Assembly: GCA_944326425.1 (NCBI GenBank)
Contig: CALVDX010000008.1
Location: forward strand, 23,121 to 87,120
Reading direction: 5' to 3'
Source: Candidatus Gastranaerophilales bacterium
Lineage (GTDB): Bacteria; Cyanobacteriota; Vampirovibrionia; Gastranaerophilales; Gastranaerophilaceae
DNA: 64,000 nt
Shown here one piece after another: positions 10,161 through 18,553 of the stretch. The position numbers and the translations under genes were made by a program. How positions within the stretch are numbered: position 1 is the first letter of the stretch; each line of letters begins with the position of its first letter. The notes beneath the pieces were generated by a model, which saw nothing but the letters and a program-made list of their open reading frames with translations, had not been told where the DNA came from and ran no database searches.

Positions 10161-11261
10161 ATGGATGAAGTGAAAAAGGTTAAAAAGCCCATTCTAAACT
10201 ATATTAATGTGTTTAGGGGGCTTGCTATTTTGTTGATTTTAGCAGGGCATACAATGCAAATGGGAGAAGCAGGAAGCTGGCTCAATTGTATTTCTAAAGA
10301 AATTTGGGCGGGTGGTACTGTTCTTTTTGTATTTATAGCGGGTTTTTTATTTGAGTATCTCTCATATAAGTTTGAATACAAGAATTACCTTTCAAAAAAA
10401 TGGACAAATGTTATACTTCCATACATTATAACAGCGGTTCCGGGTATAATTTTGTGCTTTACGCTTCCAACGATTTATGGAAACCCTTTTGCTGACTATA
10501 ATAAATTGGCACAAATCGGTGTGTTTCTGACAACCGGACGTGTTCATAATGTTCCGGCCTGGTTTATTCCTATGATTGTGATATTTTTCTTACTTTCAGC
10601 GTGGCTTTTGAATGCTGAGAAAAAAGGATACTTATACAAAATTCTGCCGTTTGCTTTACTTATAACAGTAATTTTTCCGAGACAGGATGTAGAACCGTAT
10701 ATGGTTGCAGATATGGATTTCTGGGGTAAGTACGGCGCGTATTTGTTATATGTTCTTCATGGCTTTGTCCATTTCTTTTCAAGTTATGTTGGCGGAATGT
10801 ATCTTGCTGCAAATATTGATAAAGTTGATAAAATGTACAAATACAGACATTTGTTGCTCTGGGGCACTATCCTCGTATCTGCAGCAGATGTAGTTCTTGC
10901 CCATTATTACGGAATTTCAAACGGGTCTGTATCCAAAACGATATTTACAGTATGGGCACTTGTGATGCTTAAACATTATAATAGTTTTTTTGATGAACAT
11001 CCCAAAATTAACAAATTTATGGACGTATGCGCAAAATACAGCTTCGGGTTGTTTTTTGTTCACTGGTACTTTGTATTTTTATTTAATGACTTGACCCAAA
11101 TTCCGCCGGTTGTTGTTAATTTGCCTTTCCACCATGCATCACTGATTGTTGTTACACGATATTTATTTGTTTTTACTTGCAGTTTTGTTACGCTCTGGGT
11201 GATTAAGAAGATTTTGAAAATTATCGGACAGGAGAATACAAGAAAGTTTATTGGAGTATAA
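10161..11261 (+). CDS. Acyltransferase-3 family membrane protein
   Basis: A 366-aa polytopic protein of the OafA/NodX-like acyltransferase-3 family, which usually O-acetylates surface glycans from acyl-CoA. The family start is seen as NVFRGLAILLILAGHT, with the conserved Arg and catalytic-type His on the first helix, followed by LFVFIAGFLFEY and about nine more membrane helices. GGAGGA precedes the ATG by 6 nt. It is isolated from glycan-cluster genes, so the acceptor is unknown. Confidence 0.88.
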   Translation: MDEVKKVKKPILNYINVFRGLAILLILAGHTMQMGEAGSWLNCISKEIWAGGTVLFVFIAGFLFEYLSYKFEYKNYLSKKWTNVILPYIITAVPGIILCFTLPTIYGNPFADYNKLAQIGVFLTTGRVHNVPAWFIPMIVIFFLLSAWLLNAEKKGYLYKILPFALLITVIFPRQDVEPYMVADMDFWGKYGAYLLYVLHGFVHFFSSYVGGMYLAANIDKVDKMYKYRHLLLWGTILVSAADVVLAHYYGISNGSVSKTIFTVWALVMLKHYNSFFDEHPKINKFMDVCAKYSFGLFFVHWYFVFLFNDLTQIPPVVVNLPFHHASLIVVTRYLFVFTCSFVTLWVIKKILKIIGQENTRKFIGV

Positions 11262-11283
11262 TATACGGGAAGTGGAGTTTTAT

Positions 11284-11340
11284 TAATGAAGCAAAGCGAC
11301 TATTTATATTAAGCTAAGCTAAATAATATTGCTTTCATTA
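11284..11340. other. Long imperfect hairpin between convergent genes
   Basis: TAATGAAGCAA (11284-11294) pairs with TTGCTTTCATTA (11329-11340), and TATTTA (11301-11306) pairs with TAAATA (11320-11325). The hairpin lies between the acyltransferase (+) and the phosphoesterase (-), where a bidirectional terminator would be expected, but it lacks a T tract. It could alternatively be a small repeat element. Confidence 0.4.
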
Positions 11341-11457
11341 GTGGATTTTAAGTTTTCCCTATAAAGAATATTGTAGTTTAATTCCGGTAGTTTCAGGATT
11401 GAAGAGAAACGGGGTGTGGAGTAGTTATAATAAATGTAGTATTAGATATGGGGAATA

Positions 11458-12240
11458 TTATAAAAAATCAATGACAATGATTTCAGGAGGACAGCAAAAA
11501 CGGACATTCATAATACTTGTACCCAGCCCTCTGGTTACAATTAAAGTATTTTCTTTGATTTTAAATAGACCGTTTGCGTATTTAGTTCCAGAAGCAGAAG
11601 GGACAATAAGTGCACCGTAGAAAGGGAGTTGTACTTGTCCGCCGTGGTTATGTCCGGCGAGGGTCAGAAAAATGTTTTTATCAATATCAAAAAACGGATC
11701 CGGACTGTGAGACAAAAGAATTGTTGTATTTTCTGCGTGCCGCAGAGCTTTTTCCGGGTCGGGAATTCTGGTTTGTATATCTTCAATTCCTGCAACAGTA
11801 ATATTTTTATTGTTTATTTTGATTTTTTGAGAACTGTTTTCAAGTACTGTAATATTATTAGCGGTAAGAACATCTCTTATATGTGCACCATCCTGCCACC
11901 AGTCGTGATTGCCAAGCACTGTAAAAAATCCGTATTTGGGTTTTATTTGTGCAAGCTCGGAGGCTATATCCTCAATTGGTAGAGTTTTTGATTGTTTGTA
12001 TCCTTTAACAAAGTCTCCAGCAGAAAAAACTATATCAGGCTGCTGTTCGTTTATAAGTTTTACAATTCTTTTAAGTCTGCTTTTTTGTGCCGGAGATATA
12101 TGAAAATCACTTACAAATACTGCACGACAGCCCTTTAAATCGTTATTTGAAAGTTTGTATTTTTTGACCAATAAAAACTTTGGCTCAATAAAAAAGCCCC
12201 AAATTAGTGATAGTATGCATAGCAGCAGAAATATTTTCAT
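11458..12240 (-). CDS. Membrane-anchored metallophosphoesterase
   Basis: A 260-aa calcineurin-like phosphoesterase of the YkoQ/YaeI type. All metal-binding motifs are present in order: SDFH, GDF, GNHDWW, LSHSPD and GHNHGGQ. The N-terminus (MKIFLLLCILSLIWGFF) is one membrane anchor, which puts the catalytic domain at the membrane. YaeI-like relatives act on lipid or nucleotide phosphates, but the substrate here is not predictable. It is the last gene of the Nudix-secG unit, 3 nt after secG. Confidence 0.9.
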   Translation of the reverse strand: MKIFLLLCILSLIWGFFIEPKFLLVKKYKLSNNDLKGCRAVFVSDFHISPAQKSRLKRIVKLINEQQPDIVFSAGDFVKGYKQSKTLPIEDIASELAQIKPKYGFFTVLGNHDWWQDGAHIRDVLTANNITVLENSSQKIKINNKNITVAGIEDIQTRIPDPEKALRHAENTTILLSHSPDPFFDIDKNIFLTLAGHNHGGQVQLPFYGALIVPSASGTKYANGLFKIKENTLIVTRGLGTSIMNVRFCCPPEIIVIDFL

Positions 12241-12243
12241 AAA

Positions 12244-12468
12244 TTATTTTATGATACCAAAACCTAAAAGAAATGTGCAGACAATAAATATAGCCGCAAC
12301 AATACCGGTTAATTTATTTAGTCCTTTTTCAGCACTTTTTTGTGATGCAAACATATTAGCGGCACCGCCGATTCCTGCTATGCCATCACCCTTTGGTGAA
12401 TGCATGAGAATAAGTACAACGAGTAAAAGTGCTGAGATTGACATTAATCCCCAAGTAAATATAAGCAT
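12244..12468 (-). CDS. secG: Preprotein translocase subunit SecG
   Basis: A 74-aa inner-membrane protein with two helices (FTWGLMSISALLLVVLILM and LTGIVAAIFIVCTFLLGFGI) around a loop containing LMHSPKGDGIAGIGG, the SecG signature region. It helps SecYE export proteins. An AGGAG inside the end of the upstream gene is its ribosome-binding site, and the two genes abut without a gap. Confidence 0.93.
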   Translation of the reverse strand: MLIFTWGLMSISALLLVVLILMHSPKGDGIAGIGGAANMFASQKSAEKGLNKLTGIVAAIFIVCTFLLGFGIIK

Positions 12469-13146
12469 TTATTTTTTCTCCTTTTTGATAAAGTGAGCCC
12501 GTTTGGAGTTCAGTTTTATTGTTTCAAATTTGTATAACCTTGCCGGACGTTTTGACGAAGTTTTTGAGAACTCATCTAATTCTACAAGTCCTTCAGTCTG
12601 CAGGGCTTTTTTACGGAAATTCCGTTTATCAAGACTTTTGCCCATAATTAATTCATAAGCTTTTTGCATTTCCGTAAGTGTAAATTTTTCGTTAAGTAAT
12701 TGATAAGCCACCGGACACATTTCTAAACGTTCGCGGGTTCTTTTAAGTGAATAGTTGATAATTTCTTTGTGGTCAAACGCAAGCGGCGGAAGATTGGAAA
12801 CTTTGTGCCAATCAATATCCGGGGTAGACGTGATTTCAATATCTTCTGCACGGATAAGCGCGAAGTATGCACAGGTTATGACTCTTGATATAGGGTGCCG
12901 CAAAGGATCACCAAAAGTGTACAGCTGTTCAAGGTAAATATTGTCCACATTTGTTTTTTCTTTTAAAACACGCATAGCTGCTTCATCAAGATTTTCAGAC
13001 ATTCTGACATACCCGCCCGGAATGGCCCATTTACCTTTAAACGGTTCATTCTGACGTTTGATAAGCAGTACCTGAAGAGAATTATTCTTAATTGTAAGAA
13101 TAACAATGTCTACAGTTATTTCATGTGTTTTTATTTCGTTAAACAT
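12469..13146 (-). CDS. NrtR-like Nudix transcriptional regulator
   Basis: A 225-aa protein with an N-terminal Nudix fold (about 1-140) and a C-terminal winged helix (about 150-215, EKFTLTEMQKAYELIMGKSLDKRNFRKKAL), the architecture of NrtR regulators of NAD metabolism. The Nudix box begins well (GGYVRMSE) but its catalytic part reads RVLKEKTN where RELxEExG is expected, so two key Glu positions are lost. That fits ligand binding without hydrolysis, as in NrtR. I chose ATG 13146 because the promoter -10 box sits at 13162-13167; an upstream in-frame TTG at 13173 would not be transcribed. No NAD gene is adjacent. Confidence 0.8.
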   Translation of the reverse strand: MFNEIKTHEITVDIVILTIKNNSLQVLLIKRQNEPFKGKWAIPGGYVRMSENLDEAAMRVLKEKTNVDNIYLEQLYTFGDPLRHPISRVITCAYFALIRAEDIEITSTPDIDWHKVSNLPPLAFDHKEIINYSLKRTRERLEMCPVAYQLLNEKFTLTEMQKAYELIMGKSLDKRNFRKKALQTEGLVELDEFSKTSSKRPARLYKFETIKLNSKRAHFIKKEKK

Positions 13147-13161
13147 AGTGTACCTGTTACA

Positions 13162-13189
13162 ATTATAAAACAAAAAATATACTTGGCAA
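13162..13189 (-). promoter_or_regulatory. Promoter of the Nudix-secG-phosphoesterase unit
   Basis: TTGCCA, a 16-nt spacer and TATAAT on the minus strand. The expected transcription start is about 8-9 nt before ATG 13146, giving a very short leader holding only an AGG. Confidence 0.7.
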
Positions 13190-13295
13190 GAACTCTTGTT
13201 ATTACCCGATTATAGGGGCCGGGAAAAATTGAAAAAATACTGTAAAATATCGGGTTCTTGTATGATTTTTTTGTTTATGCAACAATATTATTAAA

Positions 13296-13324
13296 TTGCA
13301 CAAGCTGCGATATTTAAGTAGTAT
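13296..13324 (+). promoter_or_regulatory. fusA promoter
   Basis: TTGCAC, a 17-nt spacer and TAGTAT, ending 39 nt before the fusA ATG. Spacing and position fit a sigma-70-type promoter. Upstream, CAAGAAC...CCCGAT (from 13188) is complementary to ATCGGGTTCTTG (about 13248-13261), a further possible dyad in this divergent region. Confidence 0.6.
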
Positions 13325-13363
13325 TATTATTTAAAGTAATTTAATGTAGAAAAGGAAAAGAAT

Positions 13364-15454
13364 ATGGCTAGAAAAACTCCATTGGAAAAAATCAGAAACA
13401 TTGGTATTGCCGCACACATTGATGCCGGCAAAACCACTACAACCGAACGTATTTTGTTCTATACAGGAAAAACCCATAAGATTGGTGAAGTACACGATGG
13501 TGCTGCAGTAACCGACTTTATGGAACAAGAACGTGAAAGAGGTATCACAATCCAATCAGCGGCTGTTACTGCGGAATGGAAAGGTCACCAGATCAATATT
13601 ATTGACACTCCGGGACACGTTGACTTTACTATTGAAGTTGAACGTTCACTCCGTGTATTGGACGGTGTTGTTGCAGTATTCTGTGCGGTTGGCGGTGTTC
13701 AATCACAATCAGAAACTGTTTGGAGACAGGCAAACAGATACGAAGTTCCGCGTATGGTATTTGTTAACAAAATGGACAGAACGGGTGCAGACTTCTATCG
13801 TGTAGTTGACCAAATTAAAAACAGATTAGGAGCAAATGCGTTTCCAATCAGACTTCCTATTGGCGCGGAAGATAAATTCAGAGGTTTAATTGATCTCTTC
13901 ACAATGAAGGCGGAAATATATACCAATGACCTCGGTACAGATATAAAAGAAGAGGACATTCCTGCTGATATGCTTGAAATGGCGCAAAAATACAGGGATG
14001 AATTGGTTGAGGCAATTGCGGGTGAAGATGATGAATTGATGGAAAAATACTTTGAAGATCCTGCATCAATTACTGTAGATGAACTGAAAAAAGGTTTAAG
14101 AAAGGCTGTTTGTAACAATAAAATTGTTCCTGTAACCTGTGGTACTGCATTTAAAAACAAAGGTGTACAGTTGCTGCTAGATTCTATTGTTGAATTAATG
14201 CCATCACCTGTTGATGTAAAAGCAATCGAAGGTGAACTTGAAGACGGTACAAAAGTTGAACGTCACTCTTCTGACTCTGAGCCGTTCTCAGCGCTTGCAT
14301 TTAAAGTTATGACAGACCCGTATGTAGGTCGTTTAACATTCTTAAGAGTTTACTCAGGTGTTATTACATCCGGTTCTTATGTTCTTAACGCTACAAATGG
14401 TAAAAAAGAACGTATTTCAAGACTTGTTCGTATGTATGCGGATCAAAGACTTGAGGAAACAGAAGTTTACGCAGGCGATATCTGCGCAGCAGTAGGTTTA
14501 AAAGATACAACTACAGGCGACACGTTATGCGATGAAAAAGCACCGATTATCTTGGAAAAAATGTCTTTCCCTGAACCTGTTATTTCAGTTGCTATTGAAC
14601 CGAAAACTAAAGCAGACCAGGATAAAATGGGTATTGCTCTTCAAAAACTTGCTGAAGAAGATCCTTCATTCAGAGTTAAATCTGATACAGAAACAGGTCA
14701 AACAATTATTTCCGGTATGGGCGAACTTCACCTTGATATCATTGTTGACCGTATGTTAAGAGAGTTCAAGGTTGAGGCAAACATCGGTAAACCGCAGGTT
14801 GCTTATCGTGAAACTATCAGAGGTACTGCCGATCAGGATTCTAAATTTATCCGTCAATCAGGCGGTAAAGGTCAATACGGACACGTTAAGGTTAGAATTT
14901 CACCTGCCGGAGAAAATGAAGGATTTGTATTTGAAAACAAAATTGTCGGCGGTGCTATTCCTAAGGAATACATTGAGCCTGCAAGAAAAGGTATGGAAGA
15001 AGCCCTTGAAGGCGGTATCTTAGCAGGGTTCCCGATGATTGATGTTAAGGTTGAGCTCTATGACGGTTCATACCACGAAGTTGACTCTTCAGAAATGGCG
15101 TTTAAGATCGCAGGTTCTATGGCAATGAAGGAAGGTACTAAAAAAGCATCTCCCTGTATCCTTGAACCTATGATGAAGGTTGAAATCGAAATTCCTGAAG
15201 AATATACAGGTACAATTATCGGCGATATTTCAAGACGTCGCGGACGTGTTGAAGGTCAGGAACCGCAAGGTAATACAGGTAATGTAATTGTAAGGGCAAC
15301 CGTGCCGCTTGCTAACATGTTTGGTTATGCAACGGACTTGAGATCTAATACTCAAGGGCGCGGTACGTTCTCTATGGAATTCAAATGCTATGAACAAGTT
15401 CCGGCAAATATCGAAAAAGAAATTATCGAAAAATATGGAGCAAGCAAAGCATAA
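13364..15454 (+). CDS. fusA: Elongation factor G
   Basis: Ribosomal translocase, a 696-aa GTPase of normal length. It shows [12 protein letters not shown] (G1), DTPGHVDFT (G3) and NKMDRTG (G4), then the usual domain series, ending in the domain V region. Codon choice is visibly more uniform than in neighbours, as expected for a highly expressed gene. AAAAGGAAAAG precedes the ATG. It has its own promoter and terminator; the usual str-operon partners rpsL, rpsG and tuf are not adjacent (tuf lies 14 kb away). Confidence 0.97.
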   Translation: MARKTPLEKIRNIGIAAHIDAGKTTTTERILFYTGKTHKIGEVHDGAAVTDFMEQERERGITIQSAAVTAEWKGHQINIIDTPGHVDFTIEVERSLRVLDGVVAVFCAVGGVQSQSETVWRQANRYEVPRMVFVNKMDRTGADFYRVVDQIKNRLGANAFPIRLPIGAEDKFRGLIDLFTMKAEIYTNDLGTDIKEEDIPADMLEMAQKYRDELVEAIAGEDDELMEKYFEDPASITVDELKKGLRKAVCNNKIVPVTCGTAFKNKGVQLLLDSIVELMPSPVDVKAIEGELEDGTKVERHSSDSEPFSALAFKVMTDPYVGRLTFLRVYSGVITSGSYVLNATNGKKERISRLVRMYADQRLEETEVYAGDICAAVGLKDTTTGDTLCDEKAPIILEKMSFPEPVISVAIEPKTKADQDKMGIALQKLAEEDPSFRVKSDTETGQTIISGMGELHLDIIVDRMLREFKVEANIGKPQVAYRETIRGTADQDSKFIRQSGGKGQYGHVKVRISPAGENEGFVFENKIVGGAIPKEYIEPARKGMEEALEGGILAGFPMIDVKVELYDGSYHEVDSSEMAFKIAGSMAMKEGTKKASPCILEPMMKVEIEIPEEYTGTIIGDISRRRGRVEGQEPQGNTGNVIVRATVPLANMFGYATDLRSNTQGRGTFSMEFKCYEQVPANIEKEIIEKYGASKA

Positions 15455-15512
15455 AAAAGATCCTTGCACGTATTTTATACGTGTTATATATATACTAATA
15501 TCATTTAAGTTG

Positions 15513-15539
15513 CGGCAAATTATATTTGCCGTTTTTTTT
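15513..15539 (+). terminator. fusA terminator
   Basis: CGGCAAA / TTTGCCG perfect 7-bp stem with a 5-nt loop, followed by eight T, 59 nt after the fusA stop. Confidence 0.9.
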
Positions 15540-15678
15540 ACTTTAATTAATATTTTTCACTAAATCCCGCCTTAGACATATAGTTCTTTACAGGTAGAAG
15601 TACTTATTTTGTATCCTTGTTGTGATTTTCTTATATTTCTTATAAAATAATGTATAATAAACTTTTTAGGAGGGTATT

Positions 15679-17064
15679 TTGTACGGAATTATATTAGCAG
15701 GGGGATCAGGCAGTCGTTTATGGCCGATGTCAAGGGAGTTGTATCCCAAACAGTTGTTAAATATTCAAAATGAGGACAGTTTACTGCAAGCAACATACAA
15801 GAGGTTGGAAAATTTTATCCCGCACGGAAATATTATTGCAACTACTGGAGTAAAACACTTAGCTAATGTTAAATCCCAGCTTTCTAAAAATGGAGACGGA
15901 TTGAAAGTTCTATCAGAACCTATTTCTAGAAACACTGCCCCCGCAATAGCAATTGCAGTAAAAAATATTCTTGCAAATAACGAAGATGATGTAGTATTAG
16001 TTGTTCCGTCAGACCATGTCATTAAAGATGTTGAAAAATTCAAGAGTTCTGTAAAAAAAGGTGAGCAGCTTGCTAAACAGGGATATCTGGTAACTTTTGG
16101 AGTTCAGCCGTCTTATCCGGAAACAGGCTATGGATATATTAAAGTCTCTGATACTATTGGGGATGGTTTTAAGGTAGACCGTTTTGTTGAAAAACCTGAT
16201 TATGAAGAGGCTGTAGCATTTTTAAAAACCGGTAAATATTTCTGGAATTCAGGTATATTTATGTTTAAGGCCTCGGTATTTATGAAGGAACTTAAAAAAC
16301 ATTCTCCTGAAATATCTTGTTTGTTGGAAAGATTTGATTTCTCAAAATCTGATGAAATCCCGTATTTAGAGTACGAGCGAATGCCGAATATTTCTGTTGA
16401 CTATGCAGTTATGGAAAAATCCGATAAAATCGCACTTGTAAAGTTAGAATGTGATTGGAGTGATTTGGGGTCATGGTCATCAATTTATGAATCAGAGAAA
16501 AAAGATGAGAACGGGAACGCGTTTGTGGGACATGTAATCGATATAGATTCTAAAAACTCTCTTGTTTATTCTTCTTCTAAACTCTGTGCATCAATCGGGC
16601 TTGAAGATACTGTAATTGTAGAGACGGAAGATGCAATCCTTGCTTGTAAAAAGGACAGGACGCAGGATGTAAAAAAGATATATGATATATTAAAACAACA
16701 GAATGACGATACACATCTTGTACATAAAACAGTTTTCCGCCCCTGGGGGTTTTATACTGTACTTAATCAGGGGGATGGTTTTTTAACCAAGATGATTCAG
16801 GTTAACCCGGGACAGAAACTGTCAGTTCAGTCGCATAATTTCAGAAGCGAACACTGGGTTATTCTTTCTGGCACAGCAAAGGTTGTTTTAGAAGGTAAAG
16901 ATTATATTTTGAGTCCGGGAAACAGTATCGATATTCCGCTGAAAGCTATTCACTCTTTGCAAAATCCTTATAAGGAACCGATAAAAGTTATTGAAGTTCA
17001 ATTAGGTGATCCGCTTATAGAGGAGGATATTATAAGGTACGAAGACATGTACGGCAGGGTATAG
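15679..17064 (+). CDS. manC: Mannose-1-phosphate guanylyltransferase (GDP-mannose synthesis)
   Basis: Makes GDP-mannose from mannose-1-phosphate and GTP for surface polysaccharides. The 461-aa protein has an N-terminal nucleotidyltransferase domain (GIILAGGSGSRLWPMSRELYPKQ-type start; EKPDYEEA motif) and a C-terminal cupin domain of the mannose-6-phosphate isomerase type II family (PWGFYTVL, SVQSHNFRSEHWVIL, about 345-455). The start is TTG, with AGGAGGG 5 nt upstream. TATAAT at 15653-15658 is a likely -10 box. mtaB follows after 10 nt. No other GDP-sugar gene is nearby. Confidence 0.92.
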   Translation: MYGIILAGGSGSRLWPMSRELYPKQLLNIQNEDSLLQATYKRLENFIPHGNIIATTGVKHLANVKSQLSKNGDGLKVLSEPISRNTAPAIAIAVKNILANNEDDVVLVVPSDHVIKDVEKFKSSVKKGEQLAKQGYLVTFGVQPSYPETGYGYIKVSDTIGDGFKVDRFVEKPDYEEAVAFLKTGKYFWNSGIFMFKASVFMKELKKHSPEISCLLERFDFSKSDEIPYLEYERMPNISVDYAVMEKSDKIALVKLECDWSDLGSWSSIYESEKKDENGNAFVGHVIDIDSKNSLVYSSSKLCASIGLEDTVIVETEDAILACKKDRTQDVKKIYDILKQQNDDTHLVHKTVFRPWGFYTVLNQGDGFLTKMIQVNPGQKLSVQSHNFRSEHWVILSGTAKVVLEGKDYILSPGNSIDIPLKAIHSLQNPYKEPIKVIEVQLGDPLIEEDIIRYEDMYGRV

Positions 17065-17074
17065 AATAGTTGCT

Positions 17075-18355
17075 ATGGGACGAAAATTTGTATTAAAAAC
17101 GATGGGATGCAAGGCGAATCAGTTTGAAGGCGGTATAATTACCGAAAACCTTGTTAATAACGGATATGAAGAAGTTAAAAATCCTGCGGAGGCAGATTTT
17201 TTTATCCTAAATTCATGTACGGTCACTCATAAAAGTGATAATGAAGCCCTTTATATTTTGCGAAACGCGAAACATGAAAATCCTGATATTATTAATGTTA
17301 TAACAGGGTGTGTTGCGCAGGTTAAGAAAGAGGAGCTTTTGTCGCTTGGTTATGTGGATATTGTTCTTGGCAATGATGAAAAATTAAACATAAGCCGGTA
17401 TCTTGCAGATAAGACAAGCTGCAGTGTTACTGATTTAATGAATAAAACTGATTTTACCTATGCTGTTTTGAACGATATTTATAAAACACGTATCGGGTTA
17501 AAAATTCAAGACGGGTGTAACAGCAGGTGTTCATATTGCGTAATTCCGTTTGCCAGAGGAAAGAGCAGAAGTGCAGATGCAGATTTTTTGGTAAATCAGA
17601 TTAATCTGTATGCTGCACACGGATATAAAGAGGTTATGCTTACCGGTATTCATATCGGGCAATGGGGCAGGGAGTTAGGCAAGTCGCTAATTGACCTTTT
17701 AAAAGCGATAGAAAAAACTGATATCCCGCGTTATCGTTTAGGCTCGCTTAATCCTTCCGAGATTGATAAGGGGCTTTTAGATTTTTTACAGACCTCTGAA
17801 AAATTTTGTCCGCATTTTCATCTGTCGCTGCAGTCGGCTTGCGATAAGACATTAAGAGCCATGAACAGATTTTATAAAACAGAAGAATATCTTGCACAGA
17901 TAGAGGATATAAAGCGGCGGTGGAAAAATCCATTTTTAGGGTCAGATATTATAGTAGGCTTCCCGGGGGAAACTGATGAAGATTTTGCTGTAACTTATAA
18001 CAATTTGAAAACTTCGGGGCTTACTCAGATTCATACCTTCCCATATTCATTAAGGGAGGGAACAGCCGCAGAAACTATGCCAAATCATGTTCCGTTTGAT
18101 ATAAAAAATGCAAGGGCTGATTTGATTAAAAAATTGTCTGCTCAAAAATATGATACATTTTTAGAGTTGAATAACGGAAAAGAAGAAGAGGTGTTGATTG
18201 AAAAACGTCCCGATAAACGAACCGGTCTGTACAAGGGGATTACACGCAACTATTTGACAGTAACCATAGATTCCGGTAAACCGGATTTGTTTAATACGCT
18301 TCAAAATGTTCGTTTAACAGTGAACACGGGCAAAATTTCCGGACAAATAATTTAA
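17075..18355 (+). CDS. mtaB: tRNA t6A37 methylthiotransferase MtaB
   Basis: Radical-SAM enzyme converting t6A to ms2t6A at position 37 of ANN-decoding tRNAs. The 426-aa protein has an N-terminal UPF0004 domain with the three cluster cysteines (Cys in TMGCKANQ, NSCTVTHKSD and TGCVAQ), a central radical-SAM domain with CNSRCSYC (CX3CX2C), and a C-terminal TRAM-like segment. NSCTVTHKSD and GCVAQ favour MtaB over MiaB. It probably shares the manC transcript. Confidence 0.92.
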   Translation: MGRKFVLKTMGCKANQFEGGIITENLVNNGYEEVKNPAEADFFILNSCTVTHKSDNEALYILRNAKHENPDIINVITGCVAQVKKEELLSLGYVDIVLGNDEKLNISRYLADKTSCSVTDLMNKTDFTYAVLNDIYKTRIGLKIQDGCNSRCSYCVIPFARGKSRSADADFLVNQINLYAAHGYKEVMLTGIHIGQWGRELGKSLIDLLKAIEKTDIPRYRLGSLNPSEIDKGLLDFLQTSEKFCPHFHLSLQSACDKTLRAMNRFYKTEEYLAQIEDIKRRWKNPFLGSDIIVGFPGETDEDFAVTYNNLKTSGLTQIHTFPYSLREGTAAETMPNHVPFDIKNARADLIKKLSAQKYDTFLELNNGKEEEVLIEKRPDKRTGLYKGITRNYLTVTIDSGKPDLFNTLQNVRLTVNTGKISGQII

Positions 18356-18391
18356 CCTGAAAAATCATCCGTTTTCTTTATACAAGCGTTC

Positions 18392-18420
18392 TTGACATTG
18401 ACATGTGTTAGTGTTATCAT
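18392..18420 (+). promoter_or_regulatory. Near-consensus promoter of the RND efflux operon
   Basis: TTGACA (18392-18397), an exact 17-nt spacer and TATCAT (18415-18420). It is among the strongest-looking promoters in the window. The transcription start should fall near 18427, inside the dyad described next, which is the geometry of a repressible promoter. Confidence 0.85.
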
Positions 18421-18440
18421 TGTGTGGAAAGTTCCACACA
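18421..18440. promoter_or_regulatory. Perfect 9-bp dyad, putative repressor operator for the efflux operon
   Basis: TGTGTGGAA, AG, TTCCACACA: a perfect palindrome abutting the -10 box and spanning the likely transcription start. The position suits steric repression, for example by a TetR- or MarR-type protein; no such regulator gene is in the neighbourhood. An RNA hairpin at the transcript 5' end is an alternative role. Confidence 0.7.
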
Positions 18441-18454
18441 TAAAAGTGGTTGGA

Positions 18455-18553
18455 ATGAAAACTGGACAACAAAGATATATATTACGCTTTGGGCGGGCAG
18501 GAGAGATAATAGGTAAGCCTGTTTGCCTGTGCATAAACGGTGAGGAAACATGA
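18455..18553 (+). CDS. 32-aa leader ORF upstream of the efflux genes
   Basis: Starts MKTGQQRYILRFGRAGEII and ends CLCINGEET. Its stop overlaps the start of the membrane fusion gene (ATGA), typical of coupled translation. The ribosome-binding site is weak (GTGGTTGG), and the downstream gene has its own GAGG. It could be a regulatory leader peptide or a chance ORF; I recognise no stall motif. Confidence 0.35.
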   Translation: MKTGQQRYILRFGRAGEIIGKPVCLCINGEET

